The translations under genes and the position numbers were made by a program. The notes beneath the pieces are model-generated. The model worked only from the letters and a program-made list of their open reading frames with translations, was not told the origin of the DNA and searched no databases. Of a DNA stretch of 23,507 bases, positions 1 to 6,224 are shown piece after piece; position 1 is the stretch's first letter; every line of letters begins with the position of its first letter. This DNA is from a virus: positions 1 through 23,507 of the IMG/VR virus record IMGVR_UViG_3300042891_000266; one strand, 5' to 3'.

Positions 1-117
1 ATGACCGACACCTACACCACCTCAGGAACGCAGGGCCGCTTCACGGCTCGTGTCAAGCACATCGACAACACGTCCCAGACCACGACCGTGAACTTCAACT
101 ACATCGCCATCTACTAG
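1..117 (+). CDS. Small protein or C-terminal end of a structural protein
   Basis: An open frame runs from an ATG at the first base of the window to TAG at 115-117 and gives 38 residues rich in Thr, Asn and aromatic residues with alternating polar and hydrophobic positions (ending FNYIAIY), which suggests beta strands. No upstream sequence is available, so it may be a complete small gene or the C-terminus of a longer tail or appendage protein. The second is plausible because it lies directly before the lysis genes, where the last tail genes of siphoviruses usually sit. I do not recognise a family. Confidence 0.4.
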   Translation: MTDTYTTSGTQGRFTARVKHIDNTSQTTTVNFNYIAIY

Positions 118-128
118 GGAAGCCATGA

Positions 129-323
129 ATGACCAAGAACCCAACAGACTCTCCTTCACCTCAACTTCGACACTGGCTGGCAGTCGCCGGGTATCTCGTC
201 GTGCTCGCACTGGCAGTCCACGACCAACTGACCGACCCGCCAGCCGACACCGAACTGGTGACGGCAGTGGTGACACTCACCGCCGCCTACGCAGGCTTCG
301 GACTCGACCTGCTCAGAAAGTAA
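129..323 (+). CDS. Small two-helix membrane protein, candidate holin/antiholin
   Basis: The frame encodes 64 residues. ATG 129 is preferred over ATG 125, which lies in another frame, because AGGGAAG at 116-122 sits six bases upstream of 129. Two hydrophobic stretches are visible, about residues 15-32 (LAVAGYLVVLALAV) and 43-60 (LVTAVVTLTAAYAGFGL), separated by an acidic Asp/Pro-rich loop, with LLRK at the C-terminus. This two-helix small protein immediately before endolysin genes fits a holin or holin partner, which would be the second in the cassette beside the one at 1398-1556. The functional assignment is inferred from topology and position only. Confidence 0.6.
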   Translation: MTKNPTDSPSPQLRHWLAVAGYLVVLALAVHDQLTDPPADTELVTAVVTLTAAYAGFGLDLLRK

Positions 324-331
324 AGACCACC

Positions 332-406
332 GTGACCACCTACCCCTTCACCTGCCTGTTCACCGCCGCTGGCTTCGTCGCCAGCGTCCTCGTGTTCTGG
401 CTCTAG
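332..406 (+). CDS. Possible 24-residue single-helix membrane peptide
   Basis: GTG 332 to TAG 404-406 gives 24 residues dominated by one hydrophobic segment (FTAAGFVASVLVFWL). The ribosome-binding site is weak (AGAAAG about 10 bases upstream), and the frame is also open further upstream, so translation is uncertain. Position between two membrane or lysis genes is the main argument for it being real. Confidence 0.3.
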   Translation: MTTYPFTCLFTAAGFVASVLVFWL

Positions 407-434
407 CCCATCACTCGACCATAAGGAGGCCACC

Positions 435-800
435 ATGGCCCGCAGCAGAAGCCGACGCCGTCGGGGAGTCTTCCCCATCGGTGAGAAGCCCCAGACCACC
501 TACACCTACGGCAAACGCATCGCGGCCAAGTTCGGCCTCACGATGACCTCCCTCTACCGATCTCCAGCCCACAACGCAGCCATCGGTGGAGCCCCGAACT
601 CATGGCACACCAAGGGGATGGCCGTGGACTTCGTGCCCAACGACGGCAACTGGTCCAAGTTGGACAAGGCCGTGCTCTGGCTCAGGCTCCGCTTCTCGCC
701 CAAGACCGTCGAGGTCCTGTGGAGGACGAGCGGTCACTGGGACCACCTGCACGTGGCCTTCAACCCAGCCAAGGTGAAACCGTCCAAGAAGGTCCTCTAG
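435..800 (+). CDS. M15-family D-Ala-D-Ala-type peptidase (endolysin component)
   Basis: This 121-residue protein has the zinc-peptidase signature of the M15 family: SWHTKGMAVDF at residues 56-66 supplies the first His (H58) and Asp (D65), and HWDHLHV at 101-107 supplies the later His ligands (H104/H106). M15 enzymes cut peptide cross-links of peptidoglycan. The length matches a bare catalytic domain with no wall-binding module. An Arg-rich N-terminus (residues 2-10) precedes it. The start is set by a strong AAGGAGG a few bases upstream. The stop shares one base with the GTG of the lysozyme gene, so the two wall hydrolases are probably translated together. No signal peptide is seen, which implies holin-dependent release. 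Confidence 0.85.
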   Translation: MARSRSRRRRGVFPIGEKPQTTYTYGKRIAAKFGLTMTSLYRSPAHNAAIGGAPNSWHTKGMAVDFVPNDGNWSKLDKAVLWLRLRFSPKTVEVLWRTSGHWDHLHVAFNPAKVKPSKKVL

Positions 801-1360
801 TGAGACGCCTACGGAGACGGCTCAAGCGGCTGCTGGTCAGGGTCAAGGTCATCCGCCGCAAGATCAGGGCCGAGAAGGCCAAGCAGGCCAAGCCCTCGGG
901 CCTGTCCAAGAACGGGGCCGAGTTCATAGCCGAGTTCGAGGGCTTCTCCCCGGTCCCCTACGACAACGACGGGGCACCGGGTGGGAACTGCACCATCGGC
1001 TACGGCACCCTCATCCACCTAGGTCCCTGCCGCAAACAGGACTACAAGGACTGGGGCACCATCACTCAAGAACGTGGACTGGAACTGCTCCAGGACGAGT
1101 GCCAGACCGCGTGGCGTGTGGTCGAGGAGTTCGTCACCGTGCCGATCACGCAGAACATGGCCGACGCCCTCATCTCGTTCTCCTACAACTGCGGCTCGGG
1201 CGCCTTCATGTCGTCCACCCTGCTCAAGGTCATCAACGCCGGAGGCTCCGAGCAGGCTATCCGCCACGAGTTCTCCCGCTGGGTCAAGGCCAACGGCCAG
1301 ACCATCCCCGGCCTCGTCCGCAGACGCAAAGCGGAGGCCGACCTCTACTTCACCCCGTAG
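800..1360 (+). CDS. GH24 phage lysozyme (endolysin) with cationic N-terminus
   Basis: The start is GTG 800, overlapping the last base of the upstream stop, and gives 186 residues. Residues 38-186 match the T4-type lysozyme family (glycoside hydrolase 24): catalytic Glu in EFEGF (about E47), the YDNDG and TIGYGT motifs (54-58, 65-70), SFSYNCGSGAF (127-136) and the closing GLVRRRKAEADLY (171-183). It cleaves the MurNAc-GlcNAc bond of peptidoglycan. Residues 1-30 are unusual: about a dozen Arg/Lys in a likely amphipathic helix, outside the catalytic fold. Together with the upstream M15 peptidase this forms a two-gene endolysin that attacks both glycan and peptide. Confidence 0.9.
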   Translation: MRRLRRRLKRLLVRVKVIRRKIRAEKAKQAKPSGLSKNGAEFIAEFEGFSPVPYDNDGAPGGNCTIGYGTLIHLGPCRKQDYKDWGTITQERGLELLQDECQTAWRVVEEFVTVPITQNMADALISFSYNCGSGAFMSSTLLKVINAGGSEQAIRHEFSRWVKANGQTIPGLVRRRKAEADLYFTP

Positions 1361-1397
1361 TCCACGGGCCGCATGGCCCCTAAACAGAGGAGTGAAC

Positions 1398-1556
1398 ATG
1401 AAGAAGCACCGCCCCACCCCCAAGGTGGCCTCAGCCACCATTGGAGGTGCCCTAGTGACTCTGGCCGTCGGTCTGGGTCTCCAACTCTCACCAGAGATGG
1501 CCGCAGCTGTGGCCACGATTGTCTCGTTCTTGGCCGGGTACTTGAAGGCCGAGTAG
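1398..1556 (+). CDS. Holin
   Basis: A 52-residue protein starts at ATG 1398 behind CAGAGGAG (1385-1392). A basic N-terminus (MKKHRPTPK) is followed by a hydrophobic segment at about 10-28 (ASATIGGALVTLAVGLGL), the short turn SPEMAA, and a second hydrophobic segment at about 34-49 ending in LKAE. Two helices in about 50 residues directly after the endolysins is a standard actinobacteriophage holin arrangement, and the P-E-x-A-A-A turn recurs in such holins. A GTG at 1392 is in frame but lies on top of the ribosome-binding site. Confidence 0.8.
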   Translation: MKKHRPTPKVASATIGGALVTLAVGLGLQLSPEMAAAVATIVSFLAGYLKAE

Positions 1557-1566
1557 GACGAGTCAG

Positions 1567-1878
1567 GTGTCTGCCTATAAACGAGGAGCAGACCGGGAGC
1601 GTCAGGTTGTCCGCTTGTTTCGGGAGCGTGGCTGGTCTGCTACCCGATCAGCGGGCAGCCATGGCCCTGCCGACGTGGTCTGCCTGAGGGAGGGCTACCA
1701 GCCCATCCTCGTGCAGGTCAAGACCGACACGGCTGGACCTTGGGCTCACTTCGGGCCTCAGGAGCGTCGAGAACTACGTGAGGAGGCTCGCAGGGCAGGT
1801 GCTAGAGCACTGCTGCTCCACTGGCCTCCCCGCGGCACCCGCAAGTTTATCTTCGAGGAGGGATGGCCCAATGACTGA
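1567..1878 (+). CDS. Hjc-like Holliday junction resolvase / PD-(D/E)XK nuclease
   Basis: A 103-residue protein from GTG 1567 carries the pattern of archaeal-type Hjc resolvases and related PD-(D/E)XK nucleases: an N-terminal helix with Glu (RERQVVRLF, E11), SAGSHGPADVV with the metal-binding Asp (D36), then ILVQVK with the catalytic Gln/Lys (Q50, K52). Family members cut branched DNA. A role in resolving replication or packaging intermediates is likely. It sits between the holin and the phosphoesterase, outside the main replication block. Its TGA overlaps the next gene by eight bases. Confidence 0.75.
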   Translation: MSAYKRGADRERQVVRLFRERGWSATRSAGSHGPADVVCLREGYQPILVQVKTDTAGPWAHFGPQERRELREEARRAGARALLLHWPPRGTRKFIFEEGWPND

Positions 1879-3112
1879 CCGCAAGACCCAGCACCAGTAT
1901 CCGCCGGACCCAGAGTTCCTTGCCATGGTGGACCGCCTTGGCCCCGTCAAGACCGCCGTCAAGTTGGGAGTGTCGAGAGGAGCCGTGGCCAACCGGGTCC
2001 GCAAACTTCGGGCCGCCAAGGCAGACCTGGAGACACCCGGTCTGACCACCAACACCGACGGCACTGCCACGGTCGTCACCTCCGCCGATCTGCCGAGGGC
2101 ATGGAGCCCTGATGAGATACTTCGTGACTCCGGCCTTGACCCGGACGAATACGTGGTCAGGCAGGTCAGGGTCAATCGTTGGGGACCGCTGGAGGATCCC
2201 AAGTATCAGGTCCGAGTGGACGTGGCTCCCGAGTCAGGGGTCATCAAGGTGCCCGACCCCTCCAGCTGGAAGCCGCCCAAGCCGCCTAAGCGGACCAAGA
2301 AGCGGACGGGCCATGAGGTCGGCTTCGTGGTCGGAGATCACCACGCCCCCCACCACGAGCCAGTGCTCCACGAGTTGTTCCTCCAAGCCGTGGCTGAGAC
2401 CGAGCCAGACTTCATCGAGTTCAACGGTGACCTGCTCGACTTCTCGACCCTGAGCCGTCACAGGGAGTCCATCTCTGGTGACTACAACGAGTCAGTCTCC
2501 GACTGCCTTGAGGCTGGCTTCCGCATCTTGGCTGACATCCGCTCGGTGGCTCCGGCCGACTGCCGCATGAGGCTCAAGCGGGGCAACCATGACGAGCGGC
2601 TCCAGACCGCCGTCATCGACGCCCAGATCGGGGAACTCCGGCACCTGACCGCGGCCAACGAGGACGTGCCCGTCCTGTCACTGAGGAACCTGCTCCACCT
2701 GGACGCCCTCGACGTGGACTACGTGGACGAGGACTGGAGCCTTGCCAAGACCCGCCTGACCCCCAAGTTGAGCGTCCGCCACGGCACCTCGACATCCAAG
2801 AACGCCGGGGAGGAACTGCTCAACCGCCTCGGAGGCTCGGCCATCCAAGGGCACACTCACCGCCTCAGTGCCCGCTACCGCTTGGAGTGGCACGAGGACG
2901 AGGATGAGCCCTACTCCCTCAGGACCGCTTGGGAGGGAGGCACCATGGCCACCATCCCCGGTGGCCTCGGCTACGTCCCCTCAGGTGAGCCTCAGTGGGC
3001 CAACGGCTTCTTGGTCGTCCACACCTTCAAGGACGGCCGCTTCACCGTGGCCCCTGCGGTCTACGTCCCCAACTGTCTGCTGATGCCCGACGGGCACCGC
3101 TACGACGCATGA
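1871..3112 (+). CDS. Calcineurin-like metallophosphoesterase with N-terminal HTH-like segment
   Basis: This 413-residue protein has all the binuclear-metal phosphoesterase motifs in order: GDHH (155-158), NGDLLD (185-190), RGNHD (237-241), RHG (303-305) and GHTH (327-330). A preceding segment at about 24-50 (VKTAVKLGVSRGAVANRVRK) looks like a helix-turn-helix, and 133-146 is a Pro/Lys-rich linker. The family covers nucleases and phosphatases; the substrate cannot be read here, but the DNA-binding-like N-terminus suggests a nucleic-acid substrate. ATG 1871 has GAGGAGGG upstream and overlaps the resolvase gene. The stop codon lies in the base of the terminator hairpin at 3112-3139. Homologues are common among actinobacteriophage genes after the lysis block. 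Confidence 0.85.
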   Translation: MTDRKTQHQYPPDPEFLAMVDRLGPVKTAVKLGVSRGAVANRVRKLRAAKADLETPGLTTNTDGTATVVTSADLPRAWSPDEILRDSGLDPDEYVVRQVRVNRWGPLEDPKYQVRVDVAPESGVIKVPDPSSWKPPKPPKRTKKRTGHEVGFVVGDHHAPHHEPVLHELFLQAVAETEPDFIEFNGDLLDFSTLSRHRESISGDYNESVSDCLEAGFRILADIRSVAPADCRMRLKRGNHDERLQTAVIDAQIGELRHLTAANEDVPVLSLRNLLHLDALDVDYVDEDWSLAKTRLTPKLSVRHGTSTSKNAGEELLNRLGGSAIQGHTHRLSARYRLEWHEDEDEPYSLRTAWEGGTMATIPGGLGYVPSGEPQWANGFLVVHTFKDGRFTVAPAVYVPNCLLMPDGHRYDA

Positions 3113-3139
3113 AGAAGGCCCGCCGAAGCGGGCCTCCTT
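3112..3139. terminator. Bidirectional hairpin terminator
   Basis: A perfect 7-bp stem GGCCCGC/GCGGGCC (3117-3123 with 3128-3134) with a CGAA tetraloop is extended by AAG..A and T..CTT flanks, giving an A-rich 5' side and a T-rich 3' side on both strands. It lies exactly between two convergent genes, the phosphoesterase and the leftward HTH gene, so it can stop transcription from both directions. Confidence 0.8.
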
Positions 3140-3159
3140 GTGCTGCCTCTGTAGCCCTC

Positions 3160-3357
3160 CTACGAGTTGCGGATGATCTCGTATACGGTGCCTCGGTTGA
3201 TGCCAGCGGCCTTGGAGATGTCCACCTTGGACATGCCCTCCTTGACCGCCTCCAGCACCGCCTCCCTCAACTCCGTGGCGGCCTTCTCACGAGCCTCAGC
3301 AGCCCGCTCAGAGGCCCTACCAGCGGCCCTGAGACGCTTCGTGAGGTCGTCAGCCAT
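3160..3357 (-). CDS. Small helix-turn-helix DNA-binding protein
   Basis: This leftward 65-residue protein has a charged, coiled-coil-like N-terminus (about 1-38, rich in Ala, Glu and Arg) and a C-terminal helix-turn-helix of the resolvase/Hin type, GMSKVDISKAAGINRGTVYE (41-60). It contains no catalytic domain. It is the last gene of the leftward cassette, overlapping the preceding gene by eight bases, and ends just before the bidirectional terminator. It may regulate its own cassette or host genes; this is inference. Confidence 0.7.
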   Translation of the reverse strand: MADDLTKRLRAAGRASERAAEAREKAATELREAVLEAVKEGMSKVDISKAAGINRGTVYEIIRNS

Positions 3358-3637
3358 TCTGGGTCACCCGCTCCAGCATCTCCTTGACCTCAGCCACCGT
3401 GGGGTCCTCCAGCAGTGTCTCAAGCGGCTCATGGTCTTCTGGGTAGTCGGGTCCGTAGACGCCGACCCTGATGCCGTCGTCCTCGTAGTCCACCAGCACT
3501 GTGAGGTCACGGACCGTGGTGTCATAGCACCCGTGACCGCTATACCCCCACGGACGGTTGAGGCCACCCTTCTCCCTCAGTTCCACCACGAACTCGTCCA
3601 ACCGTTTCAACTCGTCCGACAGTTGAGTCTCTGACAT
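3350..3637 (-). CDS. Unknown acidic protein
   Basis: A leftward 95-residue protein is rich in Glu and Asp with a predicted alpha (1-24), beta (about 38-62, TVRDLTVLVDYEDDGIRVGV) and alpha (about 72-92) organisation. I do not recognise a family. It starts two bases after the stop of the 125-residue gene and overlaps the HTH gene, so the three are one transcription unit. Such leftward cassettes in an otherwise rightward phage region are often expressed in the lysogen. Confidence 0.6.
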   Translation of the reverse strand: MSETQLSDELKRLDEFVVELREKGGLNRPWGYSGHGCYDTTVRDLTVLVDYEDDGIRVGVYGPDYPEDHEPLETLLEDPTVAEVKEMLERVTQNG

Positions 3638-3639
3638 GT

Positions 3640-4017
3640 CTACTCCTTCTCTTTCAAGCCGCGGGCAATCGCAGCGTCGTATGCCTTGACGAACTTCCGC
3701 GGCTCATAGCCGCAGTCAGACAGCACCGTCGGTGCATTGGGGATGCCAACCGCCTCGCAGAATGGGAGGTCAAGGCTGCCGAAGCCATCAAGGCTCAGGA
3801 CGCACTCACCATCCACCCACACCTGCAGAAGGTAGCCACCGAACTCCCAAGTGGCGGCACTCAGACCTATCTGCCCCTTGGGGGTCTGGGCCACGAAACC
3901 GTCGGAGCCGTTGTCAAACGGCTGCCAATCCGTTCCAAAGCCCAAGCCCTCGTAGAACTTGGCCACATCCTCAACGGGAAGATCGACCCGCTGTCCACCT
4001 CGTGTTGTTGCACTCAT
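3640..4017 (-). CDS. Unknown protein, first gene of leftward cassette
   Basis: The frame stays open upstream, but ATG 4017 is chosen because AAGGGAGC lies about six bases before it and the longer form runs into the opposite-strand gene. The 125 residues show no known motif; the middle is rich in Gly, Phe and Trp (TWEFGGYLLQVWVDGECVLS), suggesting a beta-sheet core, followed by a helix ending in Lys/Glu. No signal peptide or membrane segment is visible. It heads the 4017-3160 unit. A role in lysogeny is only a guess from orientation. Confidence 0.6.
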   Translation of the reverse strand: MSATTRGGQRVDLPVEDVAKFYEGLGFGTDWQPFDNGSDGFVAQTPKGQIGLSAATWEFGGYLLQVWVDGECVLSLDGFGSLDLPFCEAVGIPNAPTVLSDCGYEPRKFVKAYDAAIARGLKEKE

Positions 4018-4037
4018 GTCTTGCTCCCTTCTTGTAG

Positions 4038-4065
4038 TTGTCACTTCCATGTTGGGGAGCATAAC
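4038..4065 (+). promoter_or_regulatory. Candidate sigma70-type promoter between divergent units
   Basis: TTGTCA at 4038-4043 (5 of 6 to the -35 consensus) and CATAAC at 4060-4065 (4 of 6 to the -10) are 16 bases apart, pointing to the gene at 4123. The opposite strand of the same stretch reads TATGCT at 4063-4058, a possible -10 for the leftward cassette. The 105-base gap between the divergent starts must hold both promoters. Confidence 0.45.
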
Positions 4066-4122
4066 AGATGGTCGGACGGAAGTGTTGCCCACCCCCCCAC
4101 CACCTACCCAAAGGAGCCGGAA

Positions 4123-4389
4123 ATGGCCTCCCGCATCTGCGACGTCTGCGACATTCACTGGCCCGTGTCCGGCTACGGGCTCTGCCCTGTCTGCCGGACC
4201 CCCACCCATTACTCCATGGAGAGACCAGTGCCGTCCGATCAGGCCGAACGCCTAGCCAACGCCCTCAAGTTTGAGCGGTACTACGAGCGGAGAGAAGCCC
4301 AGCGGGTCAGGTCTGGCCAGCCCAGTCCCGAGGAGTTGGGGTCACGGGACGCACAAGAAGAACTCGACCAACGGAAGGACGGAGCATGA
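4123..4389 (+). CDS. Small zinc-ribbon protein
   Basis: The start is ATG 4123 with AAGGAG at 4111-4116; the open frame extends further upstream but without support. The 88 residues begin with two cysteine knuckles, CDVC (6-9) and CPVC (21-24), followed by a charged helical region rich in Arg and Glu (about 40-88). Zinc ribbons of this size usually bind nucleic acid or act as adaptors; the exact role is unknown. Its stop overlaps the next ATG in the ATGA pattern. Confidence 0.65.
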   Translation: MASRICDVCDIHWPVSGYGLCPVCRTPTHYSMERPVPSDQAERLANALKFERYYERREAQRVRSGQPSPEELGSRDAQEELDQRKDGA

Positions 4390-4805
4390 GCAGACGCAAC
4401 AGGAACTACGAGGACTCGGCCCTGGAGGCCATCGGCATCCAAGCCAAGGCCGACTCCCAGACCACCAGAGTCTTCTCCCACGAGGTGCGCAAGCGGTTGG
4501 AGCACGGGGCAGCTGAGTATGGTGACGCCCACTGGTGGGAGGTCGGACTCGGGGAGTGCTTCCAAGAACTGGCCGACGAGGGCACCGATCTCGCCGGGTG
4601 GGCACTAGGGGTCCTTCAGGTGCTCAACTCCGAGGAGCAGGACGGCACCCTGACCCACGACGACGCCCACACCTGCCGCTTCTTGACCATGCAGGCCGCG
4701 GCCTTCGGGCTGCTGGCTTGGCAGGCCGCCCAGATAGCGGCTCAGACCTACCGTGAGTCGGTCAGCCCGACCGGGCCACCTCGACCTCACCGTGGCCGCG
4801 CCTAG
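4386..4805 (+). CDS. Helical protein, possible MazG-like nucleotide pyrophosphohydrolase
   Basis: This 139-residue, largely helical protein contains RLEHGAAEYGDAHWW (37-51) followed by ECFQELADEGTDLAGWA (57-73). The spacing of Glu61, Asp64, Glu65 and Asp68 in one helix resembles the metal-binding ExxD/E..D helix of all-alpha NTP pyrophosphohydrolases (MazG/dUTPase-type), which phages use to adjust nucleotide pools. The second Glu-rich helix expected in the fold is not obvious, so this is a tentative assignment. The C-terminus is a Pro/Arg-rich tail. It is translationally coupled to the zinc-ribbon gene. Confidence 0.6.
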   Translation: MSRRNRNYEDSALEAIGIQAKADSQTTRVFSHEVRKRLEHGAAEYGDAHWWEVGLGECFQELADEGTDLAGWALGVLQVLNSEEQDGTLTHDDAHTCRFLTMQAAAFGLLAWQAAQIAAQTYRESVSPTGPPRPHRGRA

Positions 4806-4829
4806 TGTGAATGGCAAACCGCTTTATCT

Positions 4830-4859
4830 ATGACACCGTTAGCGGTCACGGGGTATAAC
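4830..4859 (+). promoter_or_regulatory. Strong candidate promoter with internal operator-like palindrome
   Basis: ATGACA (4830-4835, 5 of 6 to -35) and TATAAC (4854-4859, 5 of 6 to -10) are 18 bases apart. The spacer carries ACCGTTAGCGGT (4835-4846), with inverted 4-base arms, which could be a repressor site. Transcription starting seven bases after the -10 would begin on the A of ATG 4866, giving a leaderless message. Confidence 0.6.
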
Positions 4860-4865
4860 TTCACC

Positions 4866-5063
4866 ATGCCGAACATCAGCCCCCATGACCGTCAAGTGTT
4901 GGAAGGACTCGTGATGGCAGTAATGCTGGCTCACAACCGACTGGAGCCGACTAGCCCTCTCCGTCGGATGACTGCCGTCGTCGCCTCTGAGATCGGTCGA
5001 GTGCTTCCTCCTCCGCCCGTAGATAAGCCCGCAGCAGGTCAGGGTCTACGGGCAGGTCAGTAG
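4866..5063 (+). CDS. Small protein from a probable leaderless transcript, antisense to the repressor end
   Basis: A 65-residue frame starts at ATG 4866, exactly where transcription from the 4830-4859 promoter would begin, and there is no ribosome-binding site, as expected for leaderless genes, which are common in actinobacteria. Residues 1-45 look helical (VLEGLVMAVMLAHNRLEP and MTAVVASEIGRVL); the end is Pro/Gly-rich. Its last 113 bases run antisense through the 3' end of the XRE repressor gene. I recognise no family. It could be a regulator acting against the repressor, or only its transcript could matter. Confidence 0.5.
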   Translation: MPNISPHDRQVLEGLVMAVMLAHNRLEPTSPLRRMTAVVASEIGRVLPPPPVDKPAAGQGLRAGQ

Positions 5064-5322
5064 AGATCACCAGAGAACTCGTCGGAGGTAGCCCGAGCAC
5101 CCCTCGTGGGCAGCCAAGTTCGGCCACCTGCTCCAGCAGGTAAGCCCGCTCCCACGCATTGTCTGGCACCGCCCCGGCCTCCCTTCGGCCCACCGTGGCT
5201 CCATTGACCTCTAGTTGTTGAGCCAGTTCATCTTGGCTCAATCTCATGTGGGCCCGTGCTGCACGGAGAGCCGCTGAGGTCCCTTCGGCAGTTTCGTAGG
5301 CAAACCTGGAGTCGTCATTCAT
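4951..5322 (-). CDS. XRE/HTH_3-family repressor, candidate immunity repressor
   Basis: The leftward 123-residue protein starts at ATG 5322 (GGTGAAAG upstream); a longer frame exists but crosses the control region. Residues 20-51 contain a helix-turn-helix of Cro/CI type, RAHMRLSQDELAQQLEVNGA followed by TVGRREAG. The C-terminal part is helical and very charged, ending in an Arg/Gln/Ser tail (RSQRRRRQSS). There is no S24 autocleavage domain, so induction would not be through RecA-stimulated cleavage. It faces away from the early operon at 5436, the position expected for a lysogeny repressor. The minus strand has TACGGT six bases before the ATG, so its message could be leaderless too. Confidence 0.75.
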   Translation of the reverse strand: MNDDSRFAYETAEGTSAALRAARAHMRLSQDELAQQLEVNGATVGRREAGAVPDNAWERAYLLEQVAELGCPRGVLGLPPTSSLVISTDLPVDPDLLRAYLRAEEEALDRSQRRRRQSSDGEG

Positions 5323-5435
5323 GCTTTCACCGTAGCGGAAGTCCCCTACGACACCGCTCATCTGACAGACGTGCGGACATTCCGTCCGTGAGTTCAGGTA
5401 GGTTCTCCCGCATCTGAGTAGGAGGGAGCCCCCGT
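5323..5435. promoter_or_regulatory. Divergent control region between repressor and early operon
   Basis: These 113 bases separate the leftward repressor from the first early gene. They include an inverted repeat CGGAC-ATTCC-GTCCG (5374-5388), a candidate operator, and ACCGTAGCGG (5329-5338), which resembles the palindrome in the 4830-4859 promoter. TAGGTT (5399-5404) is a possible rightward -10, but no good -35 accompanies it. GGAGGGAG at 5421-5428 is the ribosome-binding site of the 34-residue gene. Confidence 0.5.
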
Positions 5436-5540
5436 ATGGAAACAATCCACTCTGCCGGAGTAGTCGCAGTCGGCATCTGTTTAGCCTTTGCCTTGGCTGA
5501 GGTCAGGTCAAGGTTGAGCCGACGCAGGAGAGGTGTCTGA
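5436..5540 (+). CDS. 34-residue single-pass membrane protein, first early gene
   Basis: ATG 5436 follows a strong GGAGGGAG (5421-5428) at ideal spacing. The peptide has a short polar start, one hydrophobic segment at about 7-22 (AGVVAVGICLAFALAE) and a very basic tail (RSRLSRRRRGV), the topology of a small inner-membrane protein with a cytoplasmic C-terminus. As the first gene of the early operon next to the repressor it could act in superinfection exclusion or host takeover; there is no direct evidence. Confidence 0.55.
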   Translation: METIHSAGVVAVGICLAFALAEVRSRLSRRRRGV

Positions 5541-5542
5541 TC

Positions 5543-5749
5543 GTGACCTACCCCCACAACCTTGAGTCCTCGGTGTCCCCTTCTTCACCTGAGGACTCGG
5601 TGAGTGCCGCGGCTGACGAGACGCACGTCGCCCCACTCACCACCCCTTCGCTCATGGAGGTCGTGCTCGGACTACGGGCACGGCTGGACGAGTTGGAGCA
5701 CCGCATGTATGCGGTGGAAGACAAGACGAGAGGAGACGCAAGTGAGTGA
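5543..5749 (+). CDS. Small coiled-coil-type protein of unknown function
   Basis: GTG 5543 starts two bases after the previous stop, with AGGAGAGG at 5526-5533. The 68 residues have a Ser/Pro/Thr-rich, probably disordered N-half and a helical C-half (about 36-60, MEVVLGLRARLDELEHRMYA) with heptad-like leucines that could form a coiled coil. It overlaps the SSB-like gene by eight bases. No family recognised. Confidence 0.55.
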   Translation: MTYPHNLESSVSPSSPEDSVSAAADETHVAPLTTPSLMEVVLGLRARLDELEHRMYAVEDKTRGDASE

Positions 5750-6224
5750 TGCAACCCACGGCACCTTCAAGGTGAAGGCAGCCGAGACAGTCAAGACCGA
5801 GGTCGGGAAGTATGGCCTCAACGTCATCAAGGCCCAGTTCGAGAAGGACGGCAAGGTGGCCGAGGCGGAGTTCATGCAGAAGCCGGACACGCCCTTGCCC
5901 GCGGACGGTGAGTCCCTGACCGGGACTATCACCAAGAACCAGTTTGGCCTCCAGTTCAAGAAGGACAGGCCCGCTGGCTTCGGTGGCGGCTACGGTGGCA
6001 ACAGGGAGGAGTCGATTGACAGGGCCGTAGCGGTCAAGTCAGCCACCTCCATCGTCTCTGCCCGCATCACCGCTGGCGAGTTGAAGGGTGAAGAAGCCGC
6101 CACGGCAGCCTTGGCCGCCATGGTCGAGGACATCCTCGCCATCGTCAAGGGGGACAAGGCAGACCCAAAGCCCGTAGCCGAGGCTCCCACCTCGGCCAAG
6201 ACGGACGACGACATCCCGTTCTGA
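5742..6224 (+). CDS. Single-stranded-DNA-binding-like protein
   Basis: GTG 5742 with AGGAGA at 5731-5736 gives 160 residues; the frame is open upstream but overlaps the previous gene. The protein ends in D-D-D-I-P-F (155-160), the acidic tip by which bacterial and phage SSBs recruit partner proteins. The body has alternating strands (about 7-75) with a Gly-rich loop GFGGGYGGN (84-92), then two helices and a disordered Pro/Ala-rich linker. I infer an OB-fold-type ssDNA-binding protein serving phage replication; the core is not a close match to canonical SSB. It lies ahead of the nuclease, helicase and primase genes. Confidence 0.65.
   Translation: MSDATHGTFKVKAAETVKTEVGKYGLNVIKAQFEKDGKVAEAEFMQKPDTPLPADGESLTGTITKNQFGLQFKKDRPAGFGGGYGGNREESIDRAVAVKSATSIVSARITAGELKGEEAATAALAAMVEDILAIVKGDKADPKPVAEAPTSAKTDDDIPF

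Noticed and set aside
602-799. Upstream extension of the lysozyme frame to an ATG at 602
   Set aside because: It overlaps most of the M15 peptidase gene, has no lysozyme homology before residue 1 of the GTG 800 start, and GTG 800 is ideally placed at the upstream stop.
1361-1397. Hairpin GGGCC-GCAT-GGCCC as a terminator between lysozyme and holin
   Set aside because: The stem is only five pairs with no T-run, and lysis genes are expected to be co-transcribed through it.
1019-1516. Long leftward open frame of 165 codons opposite lysozyme and holin
   Set aside because: It lies antisense to two well-supported lysis genes, lacks a ribosome-binding site and has no recognisable motif; long antisense frames are common in GC-rich DNA.
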